This document shows, piece after piece, positions 8,652 through 14,974 of a DNA stretch of 15,970 bases (positions are counted from its first letter, which is position 1; every line of letters begins with the position of its first letter). This DNA comes from Moraxellaceae bacterium. Its GTDB lineage: Bacteria; Pseudomonadota; Gammaproteobacteria; Pseudomonadales; Moraxellaceae. The notes beneath the pieces were generated by a model. The model was not told where the DNA came from and did not search any database. It saw only the letters and a list, made by a program, of their open reading frames with translations. The translations under genes and the position numbers were made by a program. The stretch covers positions 1 to 15,970 of the forward strand of contig JAJNDL010000005.1 in assembly GCA_021156385.1 (NCBI GenBank), read 5' to 3'.

Positions 8652-10010
8652 TCAACCCTTGCCGCCCTGCAGGGCGCCCTGCGACGGCGTCGCCTCGCCC
8701 AGGCTGAACCAGTCCAGGCGGCGGGTCAGGATCATGACGATGGCCAGCACGCCGAACAGCAGCAGCGACCCCATCAGCAACGCATAGTCTTCCGACTGCA
8801 GCAGCCCGTACAGCACGCCGAACAGCACGCCCATCAGGCTGGCGAAGCCCATGCCGCGCCAGAAGCTCTTCAGTACGAAGGACACGTAGAACGCGAGCAG
8901 CGTACTGCATCCGCCCGCGGCAATCGCGTAGGCCACGCCGAACTTCACATGCTCGGCCAGTGCCACCACCAGCAGGAAGAACACCGTCAGTGCGAGCCCC
9001 ACCAGCAGGTACTGCATGGGATGGATGCGCAGGCTCTTCAGGATTTCGAAGAAGAAGAACACCACGAAGGCCAGCCCGACGAAGAGGAAGCCGTACTTCA
9101 GCGCCCGCTCCGACTGCAGGTAGACGTCCACCGGCTTGATCAGCTTCACCCCCATCACGTTCTGGCGCAGTGCATTGCAGCCGGCCTCATTGCGCGACTG
9201 CACGCAGTCCTGCAGCTGGCCTTCGATATTGGTCGCCAGGAAAGTGGTCCGCCATTTCGCGCTGAAGCCATCCTTGCCGATGTCCGAATGGTCCGGCAGG
9301 TAGCGGCCCTGGAAGGAAGGATGCGGCCAGTTGCTGCCCAGGATGATCGTGGAGCTGCCGCCGAGCGGCAGGAAGTCCAGCTTCTCCATTCCTTTCAGCT
9401 CGAGATCGACCGCCACTTCCGCATGTCCGCCCTGGGCGATGGTCACCGGCGCATGCACGCCGCTGCCGAAAGCGTCGAGTCCGGGATTGGCCTCGAAGAC
9501 CAGCGCGTCGCCATTGAAGGCGCCGCGCGGCATCTCGCTGATGCCACGCACGTCGCCGATGCCGAGCGCCAGGTAGGGCCGGCCCCAGAAGATGTTTTCT
9601 CCCTCGGGCGCCGGCTGCTTCTCCAGGTCGAAGGCCGCGTGCATCTTCAGCCTGCTCTGGTAGAGCTGCGCCTCGTAGATGCCGCGATAGCGTGGCTTGT
9701 TGGCGAGATCGCCGCGTATCTCCAGCGTCGTGGGCAGCCAGACCTTCAGGCGGTCGGCCCAGCTCACGGTGACCGATTCCTGGCCATCCTTGTCACGGGT
9801 CCGGGTGAAGACGCGCTCGCGATAGGGCAGCACCAGCACGGGCCCGCCCACCCACTGCGCACCGGCCATGCTGTTGGCGATGTCCGCCTTCACCGCTTCG
9901 CGTGCCGAGGATCGCTCCCAGACGGTTACACCGACCATGCGCAGGGGAATGCACAGCAGTAGGGTCAGGCCCAGGATCATCAGTATTTTTCGGGTCAGCG
10001 GATTCTTCAT
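8652..10010 (-). CDS. creD: CreD inner-membrane protein
   Basis: CreD is an inner-membrane protein of unclear mechanism and the classical target of the CreBC two-component system; in several bacteria its expression is linked to envelope and beta-lactam phenotypes. The 452-aa length matches E. coli (450). There is an N-terminal membrane helix (about 9-29), a large periplasmic domain (about 30-300), then a bundle of helices from about 306 to 429. The SERALKYGFLFVGLAF segment (300-315) and IHPMQYLLVGLAL (329-341) are diagnostic. The ATG at 10010 is preceded by GGAGG (10021-10025), 10 nt upstream. The gene lies 93 nt after creC, and a perfect cre-tag sits in that gap. A YdjM-like gene follows 31 nt after the stop. 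Confidence 0.95.
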   Translation of the reverse strand: MKNPLTRKILMILGLTLLLCIPLRMVGVTVWERSSAREAVKADIANSMAGAQWVGGPVLVLPYRERVFTRTRDKDGQESVTVSWADRLKVWLPTTLEIRGDLANKPRYRGIYEAQLYQSRLKMHAAFDLEKQPAPEGENIFWGRPYLALGIGDVRGISEMPRGAFNGDALVFEANPGLDAFGSGVHAPVTIAQGGHAEVAVDLELKGMEKLDFLPLGGSSTIILGSNWPHPSFQGRYLPDHSDIGKDGFSAKWRTTFLATNIEGQLQDCVQSRNEAGCNALRQNVMGVKLIKPVDVYLQSERALKYGFLFVGLAFVVFFFFEILKSLRIHPMQYLLVGLALTVFFLLVVALAEHVKFGVAYAIAAGGCSTLLAFYVSFVLKSFWRGMGFASLMGVLFGVLYGLLQSEDYALLMGSLLLFGVLAIVMILTRRLDWFSLGEATPSQGALQGGKG

Positions 10011-10079
10011 GGGTCACATCCCTCCGGTTTGAGTTACGGAGAGTCTGGCGACCCGGCTTGGAGTCCTGATGAGGGGAAA

Positions 10080-10095
10080 GTGAAATCCGCGTGAA
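10080..10095 (-). promoter_or_regulatory. cre-tag: CreB binding site upstream of creD
   Basis: On the minus strand the sequence reads TTCAC-GCGGAT-TTCAC, an exact match to the E. coli cre-tag consensus TTCACN6TTCAC bound by phosphorylated CreB. It lies between creC and creD, 69 nt upstream of the creD ATG and in the same orientation as creD, as in E. coli. I could not pick a convincing -10 element downstream of it. Confidence 0.88.
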
Positions 10096-10103
10096 GTCCG
10101 CGC

Positions 10104-11534
10104 TCAGCTCGGAAGGATCAGCGTGGCGACAGCGCCGCCACCGGCATGGTTCCCGACCGAGATGCTGCCGCCATGCAGTTGTGCGATTTCGCGCACCAGC
10201 GGCAGCCCGAGGCCGGAGCTGCGCGGCGAACCATCGGGGCGCGGCAGGGAGTAGAAGCGTTCAAAGACCTGCGGCAGCGCATAGTCCGGGATCCCGGCAC
10301 CCTGGTCACGCAGTTGCAGCACGACGCGGCCCTCCCTGGCCTCGAGCCGGACCTCGATACGGGAGCCGGCGGGCGAGAAGGCGATGGCGTTTTCCAGCAG
10401 GTTGCCGAGCGCGAGCCGGAGCAGGAAGGCATCGCCCAGCACCACCGCGCTGGCGGGCAGGCTTTCGTCGACCTCCAGTTGCCTCTGCGCCAGCCGGGGC
10501 GCTGCCTCATCCCGCAGCGTATGCCAGAGCGCCACGAGGTCCACAGGCAGTGGCTGCTCCAGGCTCTGGCGGCTTTCCAGGCGCACCAGGTGCAGCAGAC
10601 GCTCGATCAGGTCGCCGGCGCGCCGGCCCTGCTCGCCGATGCTGCCGGCGAAACGCCGGCGTGCCTCCTCCGGAAGGCCTTCGTCCTGCAGCAGCTCGGC
10701 GCTGGCCGCGATCGCCGCCAGCGGGCTTTTAAGCTCGTGCGTCAGCGCCTGCACATAGCCCTCGACCTGGCGCCGGCCGTCCAGCTCGCTACGCATGTGG
10801 TCCATGGCGGCCGCCAGCCGGTCCAGCTCGCTGCTGCCGGTAGCCGGCAGCGGCTGGCGCCCGCCTCGCGCCACGGTATCGGCATAGTTCACCAGGCGGC
10901 CGATGCCCCGCGCCAGCCACCACGCCATGACCATGCCGAGCAGCAGTGCCGCCAGCAGGACCAGCAGTGCCTGGCGCGACAGCGCTTCTTCGCCGCGCTC
11001 GAGGAAAGGCCGCAGGCTCTGTACCGGCTTGTAGACGGTGAGCACGCCGCGGATGGCGCCCGATGCGTCGTACAACGGCGTGCCGACATACATGACCGAA
11101 CTCAGCACGTCGTCCTCGCGCGCGCGGCTGCTGCGCGCGCCGTACTTGCCCTGCAGCGTGAGATACACATCGTTCCAGCGCGAGTAGTCCAGTCCGGTGC
11201 GCGCACCGGCCGAATCGAAGAGCACGATACCGCGCGCATCCGTCACATAGACGCCGATGCTGCTCGCCCTGCGCGCATGTCCCCAGATATGTGCCTGCAG
11301 CGGTCGGCCGGGCAATTCGCGCAGCACCTCGACCAGCCGGCCGCTCCCCAGCCTGCCTTCCTGCAGGTCGCGCTCCGCGAGCAGGGCCAGTGCCGCGCCG
11401 GTGTCGACGAGCACATCCTCCGTGGCCTGCTGCAATGCCGGCTTGAGCTGCTCGCGGAAACTGGCGTAGAGCTGCCAGGCCGCCAGCCCGGCCACCAGCG
11501 CAATCACGATGAAGACACGCAGCCGGAACTTCAT
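10104..11534 (-). CDS. creC: Sensor histidine kinase CreC
   Basis: The membrane sensor kinase that phosphorylates CreB, 476 aa against 474 in E. coli. The first membrane helix is at about 6-24 and the second at about 188-208, enclosing a periplasmic sensor domain with a Cache-like pattern (GVYVTDARGIVLFDS, about 94-108). A HAMP region follows (about 209-260), then HisKA with phosphoacceptor H266 (THELKSPL) and an ATPase domain with N-box NLLENA (378-383), DQGAGI at 410-415, FERFY at 424-428 and GLGL at 441-444. The start is the ATG at 11534, whose ATGA overlaps the creB stop by 4 nt. The longer reading frame running upstream through creB is an out-of-frame artefact. The signal sensed is not settled even in E. 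coli. Confidence 0.95.
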   Translation of the reverse strand: MKFRLRVFIVIALVAGLAAWQLYASFREQLKPALQQATEDVLVDTGAALALLAERDLQEGRLGSGRLVEVLRELPGRPLQAHIWGHARRASSIGVYVTDARGIVLFDSAGARTGLDYSRWNDVYLTLQGKYGARSSRAREDDVLSSVMYVGTPLYDASGAIRGVLTVYKPVQSLRPFLERGEEALSRQALLVLLAALLLGMVMAWWLARGIGRLVNYADTVARGGRQPLPATGSSELDRLAAAMDHMRSELDGRRQVEGYVQALTHELKSPLAAIAASAELLQDEGLPEEARRRFAGSIGEQGRRAGDLIERLLHLVRLESRQSLEQPLPVDLVALWHTLRDEAAPRLAQRQLEVDESLPASAVVLGDAFLLRLALGNLLENAIAFSPAGSRIEVRLEAREGRVVLQLRDQGAGIPDYALPQVFERFYSLPRPDGSPRSSGLGLPLVREIAQLHGGSISVGNHAGGGAVATLILPS

Positions 11535-12199
11535 GGCTGCCAGCTGTAGCCCAGGCCGCGGTGCGTCTGGATGGGGTCGAGATCCGGCGCCAGCGCATGG
11601 ATCTTGGCACGCAGCGACTTGATGTGCGTATCGACGGTGCGTTCGTTGCTGACGTCGTGCTCCCAGACCAGGTCCATGAGCTGCGCACGCGAGAACACGC
11701 GTTCGGGCGCGCGCAGGAACACGGCCAGCAGCAGGTATTCGTAGCGGGTCAACACGAGCGGCGTGCCACGGCAGGTCACACGCGCCCGCACCTCGTCGAG
11801 GACGATCCCGGACGGCGCTGCCGGATCCTGCGCCGCCCCCTGCGCGCGACGCAGGATGGCACCGATGCGCGCGACCACCTCGCGCGGGCTGAAGGGCTTG
11901 GGCACATAGTCGTCGGCGCCCAGCTCGAAGCCCAGCACGCGATCGGTTTCCTCGCTGCGCGCCGTGAGCATGAGCACCGGGACTGCGGACTCGCGCCGCA
12001 GCCGGGCGAGCACCTCGAAGCCACTGATGTCCGGCAGGCCCACGTCGAGGATGAGAAGATCGGGCTGTTGCGCAAGCGCCCACTGCAATGCATCCGATCC
12101 CAGCAGGAAATGCCGGACCTGATGGCCGGCACGCTCGAGCGCAAAGACGAGCGGCTCGGCGATGGCGGCGTCGTCTTCCAGCAGCAGGACCAGCGCCAT
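11531..12199 (-). CDS. creB: Response regulator CreB
   Basis: An OmpR/PhoB-class DNA-binding response regulator of 222 aa and partner of CreC. The receiver domain has the acidic pair D9-D10, phosphoacceptor D52, T79 and K101 (KPFSPRE). The winged-helix domain occupies about 125-222, with the ERTVDTHIKSLRAKI recognition helix and a C-terminal RGLGYSW hairpin. The neighbouring creC and creD genes and the exact cre-tag separate it from other OmpR-type regulators. The ATG at 12199 lies only 3 nt after the trhO stop, and the gene ends in a 4-nt overlap with creC. No good Shine-Dalgarno is visible, so its translation may depend on ribosomes finishing trhO. Confidence 0.95.
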   Translation of the reverse strand: MALVLLLEDDAAIAEPLVFALERAGHQVRHFLLGSDALQWALAQQPDLLILDVGLPDISGFEVLARLRRESAVPVLMLTARSEETDRVLGFELGADDYVPKPFSPREVVARIGAILRRAQGAAQDPAAPSGIVLDEVRARVTCRGTPLVLTRYEYLLLAVFLRAPERVFSRAQLMDLVWEHDVSNERTVDTHIKSLRAKIHALAPDLDPIQTHRGLGYSWQP

Positions 12200-12202
12200 G
12201 GC

Positions 12203-13105
12203 TCAGAAGGTCTCGCCGCGCGCGCGCGCCAGCTCGATCTGGCGCATGCGCTCGCGCAGACGCTCGCGCTTGTCGTCGCCCAGGGTGGCGCAGCAGTGCG
12301 TGCAACTGACGCCGTGCTCGTAGGCTGGCGATTCGCGCTCCTGCGGTCTCACCGGATGACCGCAGCCGAAACACATCTCCACCTCGCCTTCGCCAAGGCC
12401 GTGGGTGACACCCACGCGATGGTCGAAGACGAAGCACTCGCCCTGCCACAGGCTCTCCTCCGGCTTCACTTTCTCCAGGTATTTCAGGATGCCGCCCTTC
12501 AGGTGATAAACCTCGGGAAAGCCTTCGGCACGCATGAAGCTGGAGGCCTTCTCGCAGCGGATGCCGCCGGTACAGAACATGGCGACCTTGCGGTGCTTCT
12601 GCGGATCGTAGTGCCCGCGCACGAACTCCGGGAACTCGCGGAAACTGCGCGTCTTCGGGTCGACGGCGTTCCGGAACGTGCCGATCGCCACTTCGTAGTC
12701 GTTGCGCGTGTCGATGACCACGACCTCGGGATCACTGATCAGCGCGTTCCATTCCTCGGGCTCGACATAGGTGCCAACCACCTTGTTGGGGTCCACGCCC
12801 GGCACGCCCAGCGTCACGATTTCCTTCTTCAGCTTGACCTTCATGCGCCGGAAGGGATGGCGGTCGCTGAACGATTCCTTGTGCTCCAGCGTGGCGAGCC
12901 GTGCATCGGCGCGAATGAAAGCCAGCACGGCATCGATGCCCGCACGCGGGCCGGAGATGGTGCCATTGATGCCCTCTTCCGCCAGCAGCAGCGTGCCGCG
13001 GATGTCGTGCTCGCGGCACTGCGCCAGCAGCGGCTCGCGCCACTCGCGAAAATCCGGCAGCGGCGCGAAGTGGTACAGCGCGGCGATGACGATGCCGTCA
13101 GCCAT
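12203..13105 (-). CDS. trhO: tRNA uridine(34) hydroxylase TrhO (YceA family rhodanese)
   Basis: TrhO catalyses oxygen-dependent hydroxylation of wobble uridine 34 to 5-hydroxyuridine in a subset of tRNAs. The 300-aa protein has the N-terminal YceA domain ([23 protein letters not shown] at 43-53). A rhodanese domain at about 120-215 carries the active-site loop CTGGIRCEK with C178, and C184 is conserved. The C-terminal cysteine-rich part contains C245, C248, C268, C271 and C272, a pattern that could bind metal. The ATG at 13105 gives the normal N-terminus and overlaps the bolA stop by 8 nt (ATGGCTGA); longer frames would lie inside bolA. creB begins 3 nt after its stop. Placement between bolA and creBC is unlike E. 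coli, where trhO is separate from both. Confidence 0.94.
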   Translation of the reverse strand: MADGIVIAALYHFAPLPDFREWREPLLAQCREHDIRGTLLLAEEGINGTISGPRAGIDAVLAFIRADARLATLEHKESFSDRHPFRRMKVKLKKEIVTLGVPGVDPNKVVGTYVEPEEWNALISDPEVVVIDTRNDYEVAIGTFRNAVDPKTRSFREFPEFVRGHYDPQKHRKVAMFCTGGIRCEKASSFMRAEGFPEVYHLKGGILKYLEKVKPEESLWQGECFVFDHRVGVTHGLGEGEVEMCFGCGHPVRPQERESPAYEHGVSCTHCCATLGDDKRERLRERMRQIELARARGETF

Positions 13106-13406
13106 GCTTGCTGCCTCCGCGGCAGGCCGGGCTTTCCGGTGCGGCGCCGGCATCCGCCCATTCCTCGGGCGTGTAGAGGTGCAGTGCGAGCGCATGCAGG
13201 CCACGCGACATCTCGTCGGCCAGCAGCGCATAGATCTTCTGGTGGCGCGCGACGGCGCGCAGGCCGGCGAAGGCCGGGCTCACCACCACCAGCTTGAAGT
13301 GCGTGTCCTGGCCGGCGCTGTGGTTGTGCGATTCGTTGAGCACTTCCAGGTGCTGCAGGGGCAGTGCATCCCGCACGCGGCTTTCGATCAGGGCTTGTCG
13401 TGACAT
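13098..13406 (-). CDS. bolA: BolA family protein
   Basis: BolA proteins partner monothiol glutaredoxins in iron-sulphur handling, and E. coli BolA is also a stress-induced transcription and morphology factor. At 102 aa it is close to the E. coli protein (about 105). The core motifs are present: [17 protein letters not shown], the [13 protein letters not shown] helix, and [13 protein letters not shown]. The C-terminal tail SPACRGG resembles the SPPCRG tail of E. coli BolA, favouring BolA over IbaG/YrbA. The ATG at 13406 follows a modest GAGG; a perfect TATAAT lies about 27 nt upstream. The stop overlaps the trhO start by 8 nt. Confidence 0.93.
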   Translation of the reverse strand: MSRQALIESRVRDALPLQHLEVLNESHNHSAGQDTHFKLVVVSPAFAGLRAVARHQKIYALLADEMSRGLHALALHLYTPEEWADAGAAPESPACRGGSKHG

Positions 13407-13432
13407 GGGGACCTCGGGTGGAAGCTGCCGCG

Positions 13433-13438
13433 ATTATA
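13433..13438 (-). promoter_or_regulatory. -10 element for the bolA-trhO-creBC transcript
   Basis: The minus strand carries a perfect TATAAT here, predicting a transcript starting near 13426 and a leader of about 20 nt. No TTG-type -35 exists at 16-18 nt spacing (the region is GC-only there), so activity would need an activator or a sigma factor less dependent on -35. The next upstream gene, hsp20, is insulated by a terminator. Confidence 0.55.
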
Positions 13439-13521
13439 CGCCGGCGCCAGAGTTCGCGCGGCAGCTGGCCGGCGGGCACTCCTGCAGCAGCGGAGGCGCA
13501 GGGCAGGCTCCCGCCGGCAAG

Positions 13522-13546
13522 AAAAAGGCCGGCATGTGCCGGCCTT
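13522..13546 (-). terminator. Rho-independent terminator after the small heat-shock gene
   Basis: AAGGCCGGCA (13525-13534) and TGCCGGCCTT (13537-13546) form a perfect 10-bp inverted repeat with a 2-nt spacer. On the minus strand it runs into TTTTT (13526-13522). It lies about 20 nt after the hsp20 stop and separates that gene from bolA. A second small hairpin, GGCGG-AA-CCGCC (13555-13566), lies directly at the hsp20 stop codon. Confidence 0.9.
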
Positions 13547-13566
13547 CGCTGCAAGGCGGAACCGCC

Positions 13567-14028
13567 TCAGTGCACCTTGACCTCGATGGCCCGGGGCTCG
13601 GGCTTGGCGATCTTGGGGATGCTCAGGGTCAGCATGCCGTCCTTGTAGCTGGCATCGATGCCGTTCTCGTCGGCCTCCTCCGGCAGCGTGAAGCTGCGGC
13701 TGAAGCTGCCGTAGAGGCGTTCGACACGGCGATGCTGGCTGCCCTGGTCCTCGTCGTCGACTTCCATGTGGCGCTCGCCGGAGATGGTGAGCACGCCATT
13801 GTCGACGGCAACCTTGACGTCTTCCTTCTTCACTTCGGGCAGCTCGACCTTGAGCACATAGCGGTCTTTTCTCTCGAGGATGTCGACGGCGGGCATCCAG
13901 TCCGGCCGCGAGAGCGCCTCGCGGTCGCCACTGGTGGCAGGCAACTGCGAGTGGCCACCCATGGCACGGGTATAACGGTCGAGGATTTCTTCCATTTCAC
14001 GGAAGGGATTCCAGCGGGTCTGGGCCAT
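13567..14028 (-). CDS. Hsp20/alpha-crystallin small heat-shock protein
   Basis: An ATP-independent holdase chaperone that forms oligomers and keeps unfolding proteins soluble. The 153-aa protein has a short N-terminal arm (WNPFREMEEI), an alpha-crystallin domain at about 43-142 (GVLTISGER at 78-86, RLYGSFSRSFTLP at 104-116, YKDGMLTLSIPK at 128-139), and a C-terminal tail with an I-x-V motif (IEV, 148-150). It resembles the class A-type bacterial sHsps widespread in proteobacteria rather than E. coli IbpA/IbpB. The ATG at 14028 is preceded six nt upstream by AGGAGG (14035-14040). A sigma32-type promoter and an intrinsic terminator frame the gene as its own unit. Confidence 0.95.
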   Translation of the reverse strand: MAQTRWNPFREMEEILDRYTRAMGGHSQLPATSGDREALSRPDWMPAVDILERKDRYVLKVELPEVKKEDVKVAVDNGVLTISGERHMEVDDEDQGSQHRRVERLYGSFSRSFTLPEEADENGIDASYKDGMLTLSIPKIAKPEPRAIEVKVH

Positions 14029-14096
14029 TTCACACCTCCTGATTGTCAGAACCTGAACGGACGGTTGCGGTCGACTGGCGACCGGAGCTGCTTTCT

Positions 14097-14124
14097 ACAT
14101 AGGAGCTTCCGGGAGATTTTCAAG
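14097..14124 (-). promoter_or_regulatory. sigma32 (RpoH) heat-shock promoter for hsp20
   Basis: On the minus strand CTTGAAA (14124-14118) is an exact sigma32 -35 core. After a 14-nt spacer, CCTATGT (14103-14097) matches the -10 consensus CCCATNT at all but one position. The predicted start near 14090 gives a leader of about 60 nt before the sHsp ATG. The promoter begins three nt after the terminator of the upstream gene. Confidence 0.82.
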
Positions 14125-14127
14125 GGC

Positions 14128-14157
14128 AAAAAAAGGCCGCCCGAAGGCGGCCTTTTT
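14128..14157 (-). terminator. Rho-independent terminator after the M48 lipoprotein gene
   Basis: GGCCGCC (14135-14141) and GGCGGCC (14146-14152) form a 7-bp GC stem with loop CGAA, extended by flanking A/T runs (A 14128-14134, T 14153-14157). On the minus strand the stem is followed by seven T. The symmetric A/T flanks mean it could work on both strands, but only the minus-strand gene reads into it. Confidence 0.92.
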
Positions 14158-14170
14158 CAGGACGGAACAT

Positions 14171-14941
14171 TCAGGTGCGCGGCACGACCCGGGGCGGTGT
14201 CTTGCCGGCGCCAGCCCTGGCCTGGTTGTAGAGCGGCATCACCTGCGGGATCCGGGACTGGATGCCCTCGATGCGCTGCGGTCCGGAGGGATGGGTACTG
14301 AGCCAGGGGATGCCGCCGCCACCGCCCGCCTGGCCCATCTTCTGCCACAGGGAAACGGCGCCCTGCGGGTTGTAGCCGGCGCGCGCCATCAGCTCCAGGC
14401 CGACGATGTCGGCCTCGGCCTCCTGGCCGCGGCTGTTGGGCAGCGCGAAGAGGACAGTGGCGCCCATGTTGGCGATCTGCGCTTTCTTTTCGTCGATGCC
14501 CAGCGCCTTGCTGCCCAGGGCGATGCCGAGGTTCTGCGCCACTGCCTGCGACATGCGCTCGCGGCCGTGCTCGCGCAGGGCATGCGCCATTTCATGGCCC
14601 ATGATGGCGGCGATCTCGTCATCGGAGAGGTTCAGCTTGTTGATGATGCCGGTGAAGAACATGATCTTGCCGCCCGGCGCACAGTAGGCGTTGAGCTGGT
14701 CGTTGGTCTCCAGGTTCACCTCCCACTGCCACTGCAGGGCATCGGGACGGAAGGTGGCCACATGCGGAATCAGGCGGTCGGCGATAATGCGGATGCGCTC
14801 GAGGTTGGCCTTGTCGGTATTGAGCTTGCCCAGGAACTGCTTGCGGCTGATGCCGGTAGCGCCCTGATCGGTCGTGCTGGTGCATGCGGCCAGCGTCAGC
14901 CCCAAGGAAAAGGCGGCAGCTAGCTTCGTCATTGTTTGCAT
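14171..14941 (-). CDS. M48 family zinc metallopeptidase lipoprotein
   Basis: A predicted outer-membrane or periplasmic quality-control protease related to LoiP/YcaL, 256 aa. The N-terminus is a lipoprotein signal peptide with lipobox LAAC and lipidated C20. The M48 zinc site is HEMAH at 116-120, with the third ligand E174 in RGQEAEADIVG. The downstream motif STHPSGPQRI at 215-224 with H217 is typical of this subfamily. A glycine run (206-210) precedes it. The ATG at 14941 has AAGGAG (14948-14953) six nt upstream, so it is favoured over the ATG three codons later. It follows the FGGY kinase gene after 33 nt and ends before a terminator, so the two may share a transcript. LoiP-type relatives are often envelope-stress or heat regulated, but no such promoter is visible here. 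Confidence 0.92.
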   Translation of the reverse strand: MQTMTKLAAAFSLGLTLAACTSTTDQGATGISRKQFLGKLNTDKANLERIRIIADRLIPHVATFRPDALQWQWEVNLETNDQLNAYCAPGGKIMFFTGIINKLNLSDDEIAAIMGHEMAHALREHGRERMSQAVAQNLGIALGSKALGIDEKKAQIANMGATVLFALPNSRGQEAEADIVGLELMARAGYNPQGAVSLWQKMGQAGGGGGIPWLSTHPSGPQRIEGIQSRIPQVMPLYNQARAGAGKTPPRVVPRT

Positions 14942-14974
14942 GGGTCGCTCCTTCTGAAAGGGGCTATGTTACCG

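Noticed and set aside
8613..9962. 449-codon plus-strand open frame
   Set aside because: Antisense of creD, low-complexity Gln/His-rich translation without family features.
10146..11549. 467-codon plus-strand open frame
   Set aside because: Antisense of creC; no motifs, and creC is well supported by its complete kinase motifs.
11535..12449. Upstream extension of the creC frame to 781 codons
   Set aside because: The extension is out-of-frame translation of creB and trhO; creC proper starts at the ATG overlapping the creB stop.
11561..13297. 578-codon plus-strand open frame
   Set aside because: It lies opposite creB and trhO, both clearly recognised. Long antisense frames are expected in GC-rich genes, and the composition (His/Arg/Gln-rich) is not that of a real protein.
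13294..14301. 335-codon plus-strand open frame crossing bolA and hsp20
   Set aside because: It crosses two genes, a terminator and a promoter of the opposite strand and resembles no protein family.
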